Below, piece after piece: positions 54,924-63,326 of a DNA stretch of 64,000 nucleotides (the first letter of the stretch is position 1; the number at the start of each line of letters is the position of its first letter). This DNA comes from Streptosporangium brasiliense (lineage in GTDB: Bacteria; Actinomycetota; Actinomycetes; Streptosporangiales; Streptosporangiaceae). The notes below the pieces were generated by a model. That model was not told the origin of the DNA and did no database searches. It worked only from the letters and a program-made list of their open reading frames with translations. The stretch lies in assembly GCF_030811595.1 (NCBI RefSeq), contig NZ_JAUSRB010000002.1:682001-746000 (forward strand), read 5' to 3'. Made by a program: the position numbers and the translations under genes.

Positions 54924-55802
54924 TCAGACGCGGCGGGTCTTCGACAGGGTCGCGTAGACGATGATGTTGTCGGTGTAGTGGCCGGTCTTGCGGTTGTAGA
55001 CACCGCCGCAGGTGATCAGCCGCAGGGTGGCCTCACCGGTGTTGCCGTAGACCCGCTTCGACGGGAACGCCTTCTTGCTGACCTGCTCCACGCCGTCGAC
55101 CGTGAACTCCGCGATGGTCTTGTCCGACCGCGACACCTTGATCGTGTCCCCGCGCCTGACCTCCTTCAGCCGGCTGAAGACGGCGGCCCCGCTCCGGGTG
55201 TTCACATGCCCCAGGATCACCGAGGGCCCCTGCTGGCCGGGGATCGGCCCGTGCTTGTACCAGCCCGCCTGGTTCGGCCTGCTCAGCGGAGGGGTCTGGA
55301 TCTCCTTCTTGGCGTCCACCCCCAGCGCCATCAGCGGAGCCAGCAGGCCGATCTTCGAAATGGCGATCCGGTACGGCTTCACCCCGGCGCTCTTGAGCGG
55401 CTCCGGTGGCTGGACGACGGGCAACGGCGGGGGCGCCGTGGGCGCGGCGGCCGTCAACGGCACATCCAGCCCACCCGGCCCCACCGCCGACGGCAGTGCC
55501 AGCTCGGGGTTCTGCTGCTCCACCGGCGCGGGGTTCTGCTGCTCCACCGGCGTGACGTTCTGCGATTCAGTGGCACTCACCGCCTGGGGCGCCGGAGGCC
55601 CGTAGAGCTCCTCGTCAGCCACTGGGGTCATGTAGGTGAGCAGACCTGCCATGATCACACCGACCCCGCCGAGAGACCCCACCACGAGCAGCGCGGGTAG
55701 CAACATGCCCCCGCTGCTCTTCGGGGCATGGCCATCCCCGTAACGGGGGTCGGAAGCACCGTAGTAGGGATCGGGACCGCCCTGCGAAGGCCCTGGATAC
55801 AT
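54924..55802 (-). CDS. Class F sortase (copy 2)
   Basis: 292 residues: a Tyr/Pro/Gly-rich cytoplasmic start, a membrane helix (33-58), a linker with two VEQQNP repeats and the sortase domain with His199 (LGHVNTRSG), Cys265 (LITCGG) and Arg271 (YNRKTGHYTDN). It is paralogous to the copy at 31767-32651 and likewise lies 12 nt downstream of a surface-protein gene, but no DUF2079 gene follows. Confidence 0.9.
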   Translation of the reverse strand: MYPGPSQGGPDPYYGASDPRYGDGHAPKSSGGMLLPALLVVGSLGGVGVIMAGLLTYMTPVADEELYGPPAPQAVSATESQNVTPVEQQNPAPVEQQNPELALPSAVGPGGLDVPLTAAAPTAPPPLPVVQPPEPLKSAGVKPYRIAISKIGLLAPLMALGVDAKKEIQTPPLSRPNQAGWYKHGPIPGQQGPSVILGHVNTRSGAAVFSRLKEVRRGDTIKVSRSDKTIAEFTVDGVEQVSKKAFPSKRVYGNTGEATLRLITCGGVYNRKTGHYTDNIIVYATLSKTRRV

Positions 55803-55814
55803 CGCGCCTCCTAC

Positions 55815-57494
55815 CTAATCTCGACCACGCGCGTAGGCCGCCCGCCGCCGCTTCAACGCCACCCCACCCATGACGCTTCCAAGAAGCATTGCCGTTCCAC
55901 CACCGACCAGCGCCATTCCAGAGGGGCCGCCCCCAGGACCCTCACCGGTCTGAGCACCACCCTCGGGAGTAACGGTCACCTGCGGAGTGGTCGGCGTGGC
56001 CCTCGTGGGCGTGACGGTGGCCGTCACGGTGAGGGTCGGCTTGGGCGTCGAACTCGTGGTCGAGCGGGCGGTAGAGGTGACCGTGAGAGTGACCGTGGGG
56101 GTGCTCCTTGCAGTATTCGTGGGAGTAGGCGTGGGACTGCACGTCGGAGTGCCCGTGGGAGTACACGTCGGGGTCGTCGACGGAGTGGTCGACGGAGTGG
56201 TCGTGGGGGTGCTTGTTGGAGTGGACGTGGGATCACAGGTTGGAGTTCTTGACGGTGTCGCCGACGGACCGGTCGTCGGGGTCCCCGTGGGAGTGGTCGT
56301 CGGCGTGCCGGTCGGGGTCCCCGTGGGAGTCGGGGTCCCCGTGGGAGTGGTCGTCGGCGTGCCCGACGGGAGCCCCGTGGGAGTGCCGGTCGGGGTCCCC
56401 GTGGGAGTGATCGTCGGCGTGCCCGACGGGAGCCCCGTCGGCATACACGTCGGGTTGCCGGTGCTGGTCGGATCCGGTGAGGGAGTCCCGGTCGAGCCCT
56501 CCGCGATGGTGACGTCCACTGAGACCGGCGTACTGACGAGCGTGCAGGTGGCCCGGTATTGCTTCGGCGGGGCCGCCAACTCTCGCGTGATCACCCGGAA
56601 AGCGTCGAGCTGGCCCCACTTGCCCTGTTCATCGTTCACGACCTGGACGAGATGCTGGCCGTAGCCGAGCCCCCGGAACTTCCACAGAGTCAACCCGCCC
56701 TTACCGGCGGCATTCGTCGGCGTGCCGTCGGCGTTTTTCGAGGCGTCGACATAGGCAGGCGTGGCTTCCTTGCCATCGATATAGAACCGGACTTTCCCCG
56801 CCCGGTGGTCACGCTGAGCGACGTACTCGATCCCCGTGCCGGTGAACGTGAAGGAGGCCGTAGCGCCCTTGACCACCGTGCGGTGAAGATCGTAGTGGTA
56901 GTCGTTGTTATTCGCCGGCTGGTCGTTACGGTCGGCCCAGCGCCCTCCGGAGTAGCTCACCCGCGAGTCGTCATCGTTGACCATGACCTCGCCTGCCGGC
57001 GGCGTGAAGTCCACGAACAGCTTCTGGGGCGTGACCTTGACCTTTCCCGCCCGGTCGGTGTGAGCGAAGTCGGAGATCGCCTCGGGAAGCTTCAGAACGG
57101 AACCGGGCTGGAGTTGGCCGGACTGGTCCACGCTTCCCGTGGGCTGGAGGACGCCACTCCAGCCGCCGGAGAGTTGCACGTTTCCAGTGACCGTGGCCTT
57201 GCCCCCGGGGGCGAAGTAGTCCGGAGAACCGAACCTGGCCACGTCCTTGTAGTTGAGTGTCCAGCCGATGTTGAGCGGATCTCCGACCGAGAGCGTCGTG
57301 GGGATGGAGACCTTGGTGCGGAGGCTCACTGGACCGTTCTGCGCGATCCCGCCGGTGCATCGGTAATCGACCGTGAGCTCGGCGGTGCTGGCACCCGCCG
57401 GACCAGGGAGCAAAGTGACCAGCGCGCCGCCCACTATGACCAGGGCTGAAACCGCGACAGACTTACGGGGCCCAGAGCGCCATCGAACCACCAC
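55815..57494 (-). CDS. Large surface protein with Thr/Pro stalk, likely substrate of sortase copy 2
   Basis: 559 residues. Signal peptide (1-35), an N-terminal beta domain with Cys (LTVDYRCTGG, later YRATCTLVST) like that of the first locus, an inserted module (about 170-320, VSYSGGRWADRNDQ to GQHLVQVVNDEQGKWGQLDAF) resembling jelly-roll carbohydrate-binding modules, a Thr/Pro/Gly stalk of about 175 residues (TPTGTPTGLPSGTPT), GGAQTGEG, a membrane helix (MALVGGGTAMLLGSVMGGVAL) and KRRR. The GTG 57494 has CGGAG upstream. The carbohydrate-binding role is inferred from fold-like pattern only. Confidence 0.78.
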   Translation of the reverse strand: MVVRWRSGPRKSVAVSALVIVGGALVTLLPGPAGASTAELTVDYRCTGGIAQNGPVSLRTKVSIPTTLSVGDPLNIGWTLNYKDVARFGSPDYFAPGGKATVTGNVQLSGGWSGVLQPTGSVDQSGQLQPGSVLKLPEAISDFAHTDRAGKVKVTPQKLFVDFTPPAGEVMVNDDDSRVSYSGGRWADRNDQPANNNDYHYDLHRTVVKGATASFTFTGTGIEYVAQRDHRAGKVRFYIDGKEATPAYVDASKNADGTPTNAAGKGGLTLWKFRGLGYGQHLVQVVNDEQGKWGQLDAFRVITRELAAPPKQYRATCTLVSTPVSVDVTIAEGSTGTPSPDPTSTGNPTCMPTGLPSGTPTITPTGTPTGTPTGLPSGTPTTTPTGTPTPTGTPTGTPTTTPTGTPTTGPSATPSRTPTCDPTSTPTSTPTTTPSTTPSTTPTCTPTGTPTCSPTPTPTNTARSTPTVTLTVTSTARSTTSSTPKPTLTVTATVTPTRATPTTPQVTVTPEGGAQTGEGPGGGPSGMALVGGGTAMLLGSVMGGVALKRRRAAYARGRD

Positions 57495-57728
57495 ATACTC
57501 CGATCACGAGGGCCCGCCAGTAACAGGTGCACCCACAGCAAACCAAGAGTAGATCGTACGATTTTCACCATCTTCAGCGCAGCGAGATGATGGACTCACA
57601 TAAGACCGTGGCGCACTTGTAATCTACGCATATCCCCCATCACAACCGAAGCCTCAACGTCACGGGCTGGGTGTACCTGGAAGTAACAGAATCGTATTCT
57701 GGTCCACGGAGCCCCAAGGAGGCAGTCA

Positions 57729-58874
57729 ATGCAGCGAGACCTCTTCGAGGAGGAGCACGAGCTCTTCCGTGAGACCGTGCGCGAGTTCCTGGCCCGTGAG
57801 GTCGTGCCCCATCACGCACAGTGGGAGAAGGACGGCATCGTCCCCCGTGAAGTGTGGAAGAAGGCCGGCGAGATCGGGATGTTCGGCTTCGGGGTGCCGG
57901 AGGAGTACGGCGGGGCGGGGATCACGGACTTCCGCTACAACAGCGTGATCCTTGAGGAGGTCATCAGGATCGGCGCGTCCGGCCTGGGCTTCTCGCTGCA
58001 CAACGACGTGATGGCGCCGTACTTCGTCGACCTCACCAACGACGAGCAGAAGGGCCGCTGGCTGCCCGGGTTCGCCAGTGGCGAGCTCATCACGGCCGTC
58101 GCGATGACGGAGCCCGGCGCGGGCAGCGACCTGCAGGGCATCAGGACGACCGCCCTGCGCGAGGGCGACCACTACGTGGTCAACGGCCAGAAGACCTTCA
58201 TCACCAACGGCATCAACTCCGACCTGGTCGTCGTGGTCGCCAAGACCGACCCGGCCGCGGGCGCCCGGGGGACCTCCCTGCTCGTCGTCGAACGGGGCAT
58301 GGAGGGCTTCAGCCGGGGCCGCAACCTTGAGAAGATCGGCATGCACGCCCAGGACACCGCGGAGCTGTTCTTCGACAACGTCCGGGTCCCCGCGGCCAAT
58401 CTGCTGGGCGAGGAGGAGGGCCAGGGCTTCTTCCAGCTCATGGCCAACCTGCCACAGGAGCGGCTGTCGATCGCGGTCATGGCCGTGGCCGCGGCCGAGA
58501 CCGTCCTGCGGACGACCATCGACTACTGCAAGAGCCGCACGGCCTTCGGCCGCAGCATCGGCAGCTTCCAGAACACCCGCTTCGTCCTGGCGGAGCTGGA
58601 CACCGAGGTGGAGATCGCCCGTCACTACGTCGACAAGTGCGTCCGGGCCCTCAATGCCAAGGAGCTGAGCGTCGTCGACGCCGCCAAGGCCAAGTGGTGG
58701 ACCACCGAGCTGCAGACCAAGGTGATCGACCGCTGCCTCCAGCTCCACGGCGGCTACGGCTACATGATGGAGTATCCCGTCGCCAAGGCCTGGATCGACA
58801 GCCGGGTCCAGACCATCTACGGCGGCACGACCGAGATCATGAAGGAGATCATCGGCCGCTCCTTCGGCTTCTGA
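57729..58874 (+). CDS. Acyl-CoA dehydrogenase
   Basis: 381 residues, the normal length. AVAMTEPGAGSDLQGIRTTA (FAD), KTFITNGINSDLVVVVAKTD, the core helices with FGRSIGSFQNTRFVLAEL, LQLHGGYGYMMEYPVAKAWID and YGGTTEIMKEIIGRSFGF with the catalytic Glu. AAGGAGG precedes the ATG. It could be a medium/long-chain or branched-chain enzyme. It is monocistronic. It is distinct from the long paralogue at 24224. Confidence 0.92.
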   Translation: MQRDLFEEEHELFRETVREFLAREVVPHHAQWEKDGIVPREVWKKAGEIGMFGFGVPEEYGGAGITDFRYNSVILEEVIRIGASGLGFSLHNDVMAPYFVDLTNDEQKGRWLPGFASGELITAVAMTEPGAGSDLQGIRTTALREGDHYVVNGQKTFITNGINSDLVVVVAKTDPAAGARGTSLLVVERGMEGFSRGRNLEKIGMHAQDTAELFFDNVRVPAANLLGEEEGQGFFQLMANLPQERLSIAVMAVAAAETVLRTTIDYCKSRTAFGRSIGSFQNTRFVLAELDTEVEIARHYVDKCVRALNAKELSVVDAAKAKWWTTELQTKVIDRCLQLHGGYGYMMEYPVAKAWIDSRVQTIYGGTTEIMKEIIGRSFGF

Positions 58875-58907
58875 GGCTCCCGCTCCGGCCGCTTTCGGCG
58901 CTCCACG

Positions 58908-59071
58908 GCGGACCATCCGCACCACAGCGGACCATCCGCACCACAGCGGACCGCTCCCCCTCGGACGGACGCCCCCCCACGACAGGACCGTCGCACGAGG
59001 AACCACCGCACAGAACCGCCGCACGAGGAACCACCGCACAGAACCGCCGCACGAGGAACCACCACACGGGG
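58908..59071. repeat. Two tandem-repeat tracts downstream of the acyl-CoA dehydrogenase gene
   Basis: Two 19-bp units GCGGACCATCCGCACCACA (58908-58945), then 28-bp units starting GCACGAGGAACCACCGCACA at 58993, 59021 and 59049 (the third partial). Nothing else in the 278-bp gap apart from the terminator. Confidence 0.93.
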
Positions 59072-59094
59072 CCACCGCGCGAGGAGACCACCAC

Positions 59095-59139
59095 ACGACG
59101 GGACCGCTGCGCCCTCTGGTGACGCGGCGGTCCCGTCGT
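59095..59139. terminator. Bidirectional terminator
   Basis: 13-bp stem ACGACGGGACCGC (59095-59107) with 59127-59139, between convergent genes. Confidence 0.75.
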
Positions 59140-59152
59140 GACGGCCCGGCCG

Positions 59153-59677
59153 TCAGTCGGCGACGAGCTCCTCGATCTGGACGGCCTGCCCGTCCTTGAT
59201 CGTCACCTTGGCGTAGAGGGAGGTGCCCGCCTTGAGCGCCTTCTTCAGCTGCTCCACGGTGCACTTGTGCGGGAGGTCGCCCTGCTTGCAGATGCTGCCC
59301 TGCACGTCGAGCACCACCGTGAACGGCGTGAGCTCCGCCTTCTGTGCCTTCTCCCCCTCGGGCGCCACCGTGATCGAGCCCGCCCCCTGGAGCTGGACGT
59401 CTCCCACCAGCACGGCGTCGGTCTCCCTCGGCAGCATCCCGTCGCCCGGCGACGCCGAGGCCGACGCCGACGCCGACTCCGACGGCTGGGGCTCCTGCGA
59501 GGCGGGGGGCTGCGACACCGACGCGGAGGCGGACACCGAGGCGGACGCGGTGGGCGTCGCCGAGGCGGCGGACGTCTCCCCTCCTGCCGAGCAGGCGGAC
59601 AGGCCGGCGGCGAAGGCCGCCGCCAGCAGAATGCGCGTTACCGTCAAGGATCTGTTCACGTCGCGCAACGATGCCAT
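59153..59677 (-). CDS. Small lipoprotein with Ser/Ala linker
   Basis: 174 residues. Signal peptide with lipobox AAFAAGLSAC, a low-complexity linker (SASVSASASVSQPPASQEPQPSESASASASAS), then a domain of about 100 residues (VLVGDVQLQGAGSITVAPEGEKAQKAELTPFTVVLDVQGSICKQGDLPHKCT) with two Cys that could form a disulfide. I recognise no family. The start is uncertain (ATG 59677 or GTG 59659). Confidence 0.75.
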   Translation of the reverse strand: MASLRDVNRSLTVTRILLAAAFAAGLSACSAGGETSAASATPTASASVSASASVSQPPASQEPQPSESASASASASPGDGMLPRETDAVLVGDVQLQGAGSITVAPEGEKAQKAELTPFTVVLDVQGSICKQGDLPHKCTVEQLKKALKAGTSLYAKVTIKDGQAVQIEELVAD

Positions 59678-59761
59678 GGAACGCGAGTCCGTGCTCAATC
59701 GCCGCGAGATCGGCACCGGGGACGCATACTGGTCAGCGAAGGCTCCCCAGAGGCGGTGTTG

Positions 59762-59923
59762 ATGGACAGCGGACTGATCCTGCTGATCTTCCTGGCGTTC
59801 CTGTTCGCCTGGGGGCTCAACCGGGTCCGGCGGACCCTACGGCTCGGCCCGGTCGCCTACGCGGGCGTCATGGTGGTGTTCGTCCTGGTGATGCTCGCCA
59901 TGTGGGGCCAGACGTTCCGATAG
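59762..59923 (+). CDS. Very small membrane protein, 53 residues
   Basis: MDSGLILLIFLAFLFAWGLNR, RVRRTLRLGP, then YAGVMVVFVLVMLAMWGQTF: two membrane helices joined by a basic loop. AGGCGGTG lies upstream and a CATACT -10-like box at 59724-59729, so it probably has its own promoter. Function unknown. Confidence 0.65.
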   Translation: MDSGLILLIFLAFLFAWGLNRVRRTLRLGPVAYAGVMVVFVLVMLAMWGQTFR

Positions 59924-60055
59924 CGTCCAACCATCGCCTCCAGCAGGGCGTGCGGCTCCGGCCCCACCTTGGACCGGACGCTCCGCCTCGGCCGGGCCGG
60001 GCCGGGCCGGCGGCCCCGGACAGGGGCCGGGGACGGAAGCCACCCGGCCGGCCCG

Positions 60056-60850
60056 CTATCCGGAGCCTTCCAGCAGGACCTTGGCGACCAGCTCGGGGTC
60101 GTCGCTCATCGGCAGGTGCCCGCAGCCCCTGAGCAGCTTCACCCGCCGCCCCGACCACCTGGCGGCCCGTACGGCCTGCCGCCGGAGCAGCAGCCGGTCG
60201 TGCTCGCCCCAGGCGATGGTGATCGGCGCCTTCGGTGGACCCGGGGGCATCATCCACTCGAACGAGTCGAGGGTGTCGTCGAACCCGGGGGCGTCCCCGA
60301 GCGCCTGGACCGCCGCGAGCAGCGCCTCGGCGGAGAGCCTGGACGGATGGGCCACCATCACGCCCGCCCCGAGCAGGCGGCCCAGCGGGCTCCGGGCGGC
60401 GGCCAGGGCCCGCTCCGGCGGTGCCGTCCGGGCCGAGGCCCCGGCGGCGCGGGCCGAGGCCCTGGCCGCCCGGAGCACGGCCCGCGCGTAGGCGAGCTCT
60501 CCACGGCTCCAGAATCCGGCCGGGGACAGCGCGGTGGCCGAACGGACCGCACCCCGGGCGGCCAGCTCAAGGGCGACGTATCCCCCCAGGGAGTTGCCCG
60601 CGACGTGGGGGGTGTCCAGGCCGAGCATCGCGCAGAACGACTCGATCGCGTCGGCGAGGCTCTCCGCCGTGTACGGCGAGCCGGGCGGCAGCGGCGGGGA
60701 GACGCCGAAGCCGGGGAAATCCACGGCGATCACGTCCCGCTCGGCGGCGAGCCGGTCGAGCACCGGCAGCCACGCCTGCCAGTGGTGCCCGATGCCGTGC
60801 AGCAGCACCAGCGGCGGGCCGGCCCCGCGCCGTTCGAAGGCCAGTTCCAT
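60056..60850 (-). CDS. Alpha/beta hydrolase
   Basis: 264 residues. Oxyanion HGIGHHW, nucleophile GNSLGGYVALELA, acid residue in IAWGEHDRLLL and His in GCGHLPMSDDPELVA complete the triad. ATG 60848-60850 is chosen; a longer reading would add 71 disordered residues. The substrate is unknown (esterase or C-C hydrolase type). Confidence 0.88.
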   Translation of the reverse strand: MELAFERRGAGPPLVLLHGIGHHWQAWLPVLDRLAAERDVIAVDFPGFGVSPPLPPGSPYTAESLADAIESFCAMLGLDTPHVAGNSLGGYVALELAARGAVRSATALSPAGFWSRGELAYARAVLRAARASARAAGASARTAPPERALAAARSPLGRLLGAGVMVAHPSRLSAEALLAAVQALGDAPGFDDTLDSFEWMMPPGPPKAPITIAWGEHDRLLLRRQAVRAARWSGRRVKLLRGCGHLPMSDDPELVAKVLLEGSG

Positions 60851-60974
60851 GCCCCGAGTCAAGCACCGATCGGCGCCTTCTCCTAGCCCCGCCGTGGCCC
60901 GGCCGGTCGCGCCGTGACCCGGCCAGCCCGGCCGGTCGCGTCGCGGCCGACCGGGCTCACCTGAGCCGGTGTGC

Positions 60975-63206
60975 TCAGCGGGACTTGGTGGGGATCTCGA
61001 ACCAGACGGCCTTGCCCTCCTTGGTGGGGCGCGATCCCCAGCGCTTGGCGAGCTGGTCGACAAGGTAGAGGCCCCGGCCGCCCTCGTCGTTCTCCCCGGC
61101 GCTGCGGATGCGGGGCAGCCGCAGGTCCTGGTCGAAGACCTCCACCCAGACGGACTCCCCGCCCCGGCGGAGCCGGAGCGTGAACTCCTTCTCGTTGACG
61201 ATCTCGTTCTCGAAGCCGGGGAGGTCGTCCCAGGTCTCGTCGAACGGCATCGGGGCGTCCACCATCAGCTCGCGGCGCGGGATGCTGGCGCTGGCGGCGT
61301 GCAGCACCACGTTGGTCACCACCTCGGAGACCAGCAGGCAGGCGAGCTCGGCACGCTCCTCGGGGACGCTCCAGCCGGTGAACGCCTCCGCCGCCATCCG
61401 GCGGGCCTCACCGACCATGATCGGCTGAGCCGGGAAGGTGCGCTCCTCGACCTCCAGGTCGGCGGGGGCGGACCTGACCACGAGGATGGCCATGTCGTCG
61501 TCGATCTCGCCGGGCACGGCGACCGTCGCGGCCTCGGCGATCTCCTCCACCGAGGAGTCGGAGACCTCGACGAGCTTGCCGGCCAGCAGCGCGAGGGTCT
61601 CCTCGTCGCTGGGCGACCTGCCGCCGTCGGCGTCGCGGACGGGACGGCGGTCCACCAGGCCGTCGGTGTATAGGAGCAGCGCCGCGCCCGGGGGCAGCGT
61701 CCGCGTCTCCTCCTTGTAGACCAGGTCGGCGTGGAGCCCCTTGGCGCGGACACCGAGCGGCTGGCCGACCTCCTTGATGTCGAGCTCGGCGCAGACCCCG
61801 TCGTTGAGCAGCAGCGGCGGGGCGTGGCCGGCGTTGGCGAAGGACAGCTGCCGCGACCAGGCGTCGTAGACCAGGTATTGGCAGGTGACGATCGGCGGGA
61901 CGCTGATGTCCTCGCCGCTGTCGTCCCGCTCGGGGGTGGCGATGATGCGCGTCCACTCGTCGAGCCGGGCGAGGATCTCCGCGGGCGGCTTGTCGTCCTG
62001 GGCGAAGGCCCGCAGCGCGGCCCTCAGCTGGCCCATGACCGCGGCGGCCTTGGCCCCGCGGCCCTCGACGTCGCCGATGACGATGCCGACCCGGCCCGCC
62101 GACAGCGGGATGACGTCGTACCAGTCACCGCCCACCTGGGTCTGGATGCCCTGCCCGTGCGAGGCGAGCGGCGCCGCCGGGTAGTAGCGGACCGCGATCT
62201 CCAGCCCGTCGAGCTCGGGCAGCGGAGCGGGCGGCAGCAGGTATTTCTGAAACGACTCGGCGGTGTGCCGCTCCTCCTCGAACAGCAGGGCGTTGTCCAC
62301 CGCCAGCGCGACCCGGGTGGCGATGGCCCCCACGAAGTCGCGGTCGAAGGCGTCGTAGTGCGGGCTGCGCCGGTCGGTCAGGTTGGACAGCCCCAGGTAC
62401 ATCAGCCCGAGGACCTCGCCGCGCACGCACAGCGGCGCCACGATGGCCGAGGTCATCCCGATCTCGGCCGCCAGGCGGGTGTTGGCCTCGCCGGGGCTGG
62501 GATAGTTGGTCTGGGAGAAGTCCTCGACCAGGATCGTCTCCTGGCGGCGCAGCGCGATGTCAGCGTAGTGGCCCACCGGATAGCGGATCTCGGCGCCCAG
62601 CGGCGCCCAGGTGTTGGGCGGCGGGCTCCAGCCCTGGACGTGGGTGGAGACCCTCCGGGTCATCCGCTCGCCTTCCATCAGCTCGATGAAGCAGTGGTCG
62701 GCGAACTGCGGGACGAGCATCTCGGCGACGCGTTTGAGCGTCTCCTCGACGTAGAGGGAGCCGGCCAGCCGCTCGCCGATCCGCTCCAGCAGACCGAAGC
62801 GGTCCTTCTCCCGCTCGTTGCTGCGCATCGCCTCGCGGGCGGTGATGACGATGCCCGTCACCGATCCCGACGGGTGGCGCAGCGGCACGGCCTGGGCGCG
62901 GACGTAGACGATCGTCCCGTCACCGCGCCTGACGTCGAACGTGCCCTCCCAGACCCCGCCCTTGAGCACGTGCTTGGCGAGCTCGATGGCGAGCGGATGG
63001 TCCTTCTCCATGATCCCCAGGGAGAGCGCCTGGTCGCGCGACCCGGGTATCCCGGGGCGTCCGAACAGCTTCTCCGCGAAGGGGTTCCAGTAGAGCAGGT
63101 TGCTGAACCTGTCGGTGACGACCACCGCCATCTCAGCATGATCAAGAACGGAACCCGCCGAAAGGTGGTCGGCGGTGTCCTGGGTCACATCCCCCCACCG
63201 CTTCAT
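60975..63206 (-). CDS. PAS-GAF-PP2C(SpoIIE)-HATPase signalling protein
   Basis: 743 residues. PAS (about 15-130, MAVVVTDRFSNLLYWNPFAEKLFG), GAF (about 150-320, APLCVRGEVLGLMYLGLSN), PP2C-type SpoIIE phosphatase (about 345-560, QTQVGGDWYDVIPLSAGRVGIVIGDVEGRG and PPGAALLLYTDGLVDRR with the metal-binding Asp residues) and a C-terminal anti-sigma kinase-like HATPase (about 600-740, ERAELACLLVSEVVTNVVLHA and GRGLYLVDQLAKRWGSR). It could both dephosphorylate a STAS protein, for example the one at 37255, and bind a sigma factor; partners are inferred. Confidence 0.92.
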   Translation of the reverse strand: MKRWGDVTQDTADHLSAGSVLDHAEMAVVVTDRFSNLLYWNPFAEKLFGRPGIPGSRDQALSLGIMEKDHPLAIELAKHVLKGGVWEGTFDVRRGDGTIVYVRAQAVPLRHPSGSVTGIVITAREAMRSNEREKDRFGLLERIGERLAGSLYVEETLKRVAEMLVPQFADHCFIELMEGERMTRRVSTHVQGWSPPPNTWAPLGAEIRYPVGHYADIALRRQETILVEDFSQTNYPSPGEANTRLAAEIGMTSAIVAPLCVRGEVLGLMYLGLSNLTDRRSPHYDAFDRDFVGAIATRVALAVDNALLFEEERHTAESFQKYLLPPAPLPELDGLEIAVRYYPAAPLASHGQGIQTQVGGDWYDVIPLSAGRVGIVIGDVEGRGAKAAAVMGQLRAALRAFAQDDKPPAEILARLDEWTRIIATPERDDSGEDISVPPIVTCQYLVYDAWSRQLSFANAGHAPPLLLNDGVCAELDIKEVGQPLGVRAKGLHADLVYKEETRTLPPGAALLLYTDGLVDRRPVRDADGGRSPSDEETLALLAGKLVEVSDSSVEEIAEAATVAVPGEIDDDMAILVVRSAPADLEVEERTFPAQPIMVGEARRMAAEAFTGWSVPEERAELACLLVSEVVTNVVLHAASASIPRRELMVDAPMPFDETWDDLPGFENEIVNEKEFTLRLRRGGESVWVEVFDQDLRLPRIRSAGENDEGGRGLYLVDQLAKRWGSRPTKEGKAVWFEIPTKSR

Positions 63207-63326
63207 CCGGTGACCACCCCTCGGGGACGGGTGTGCGCAAAGCGAACCACGGTTGCTCCTGCTGCAGTCTCGGCCGGGGAGTGAAGGGGCTCCCGAGGGG
63301 GATCCAACCAAGCAGAGGGGCCCAGG

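Noticed and set aside
55987..56664. Val/Gly repeat frame on the plus strand
   Set aside because: Antisense of the Thr/Pro stalk of the surface protein.
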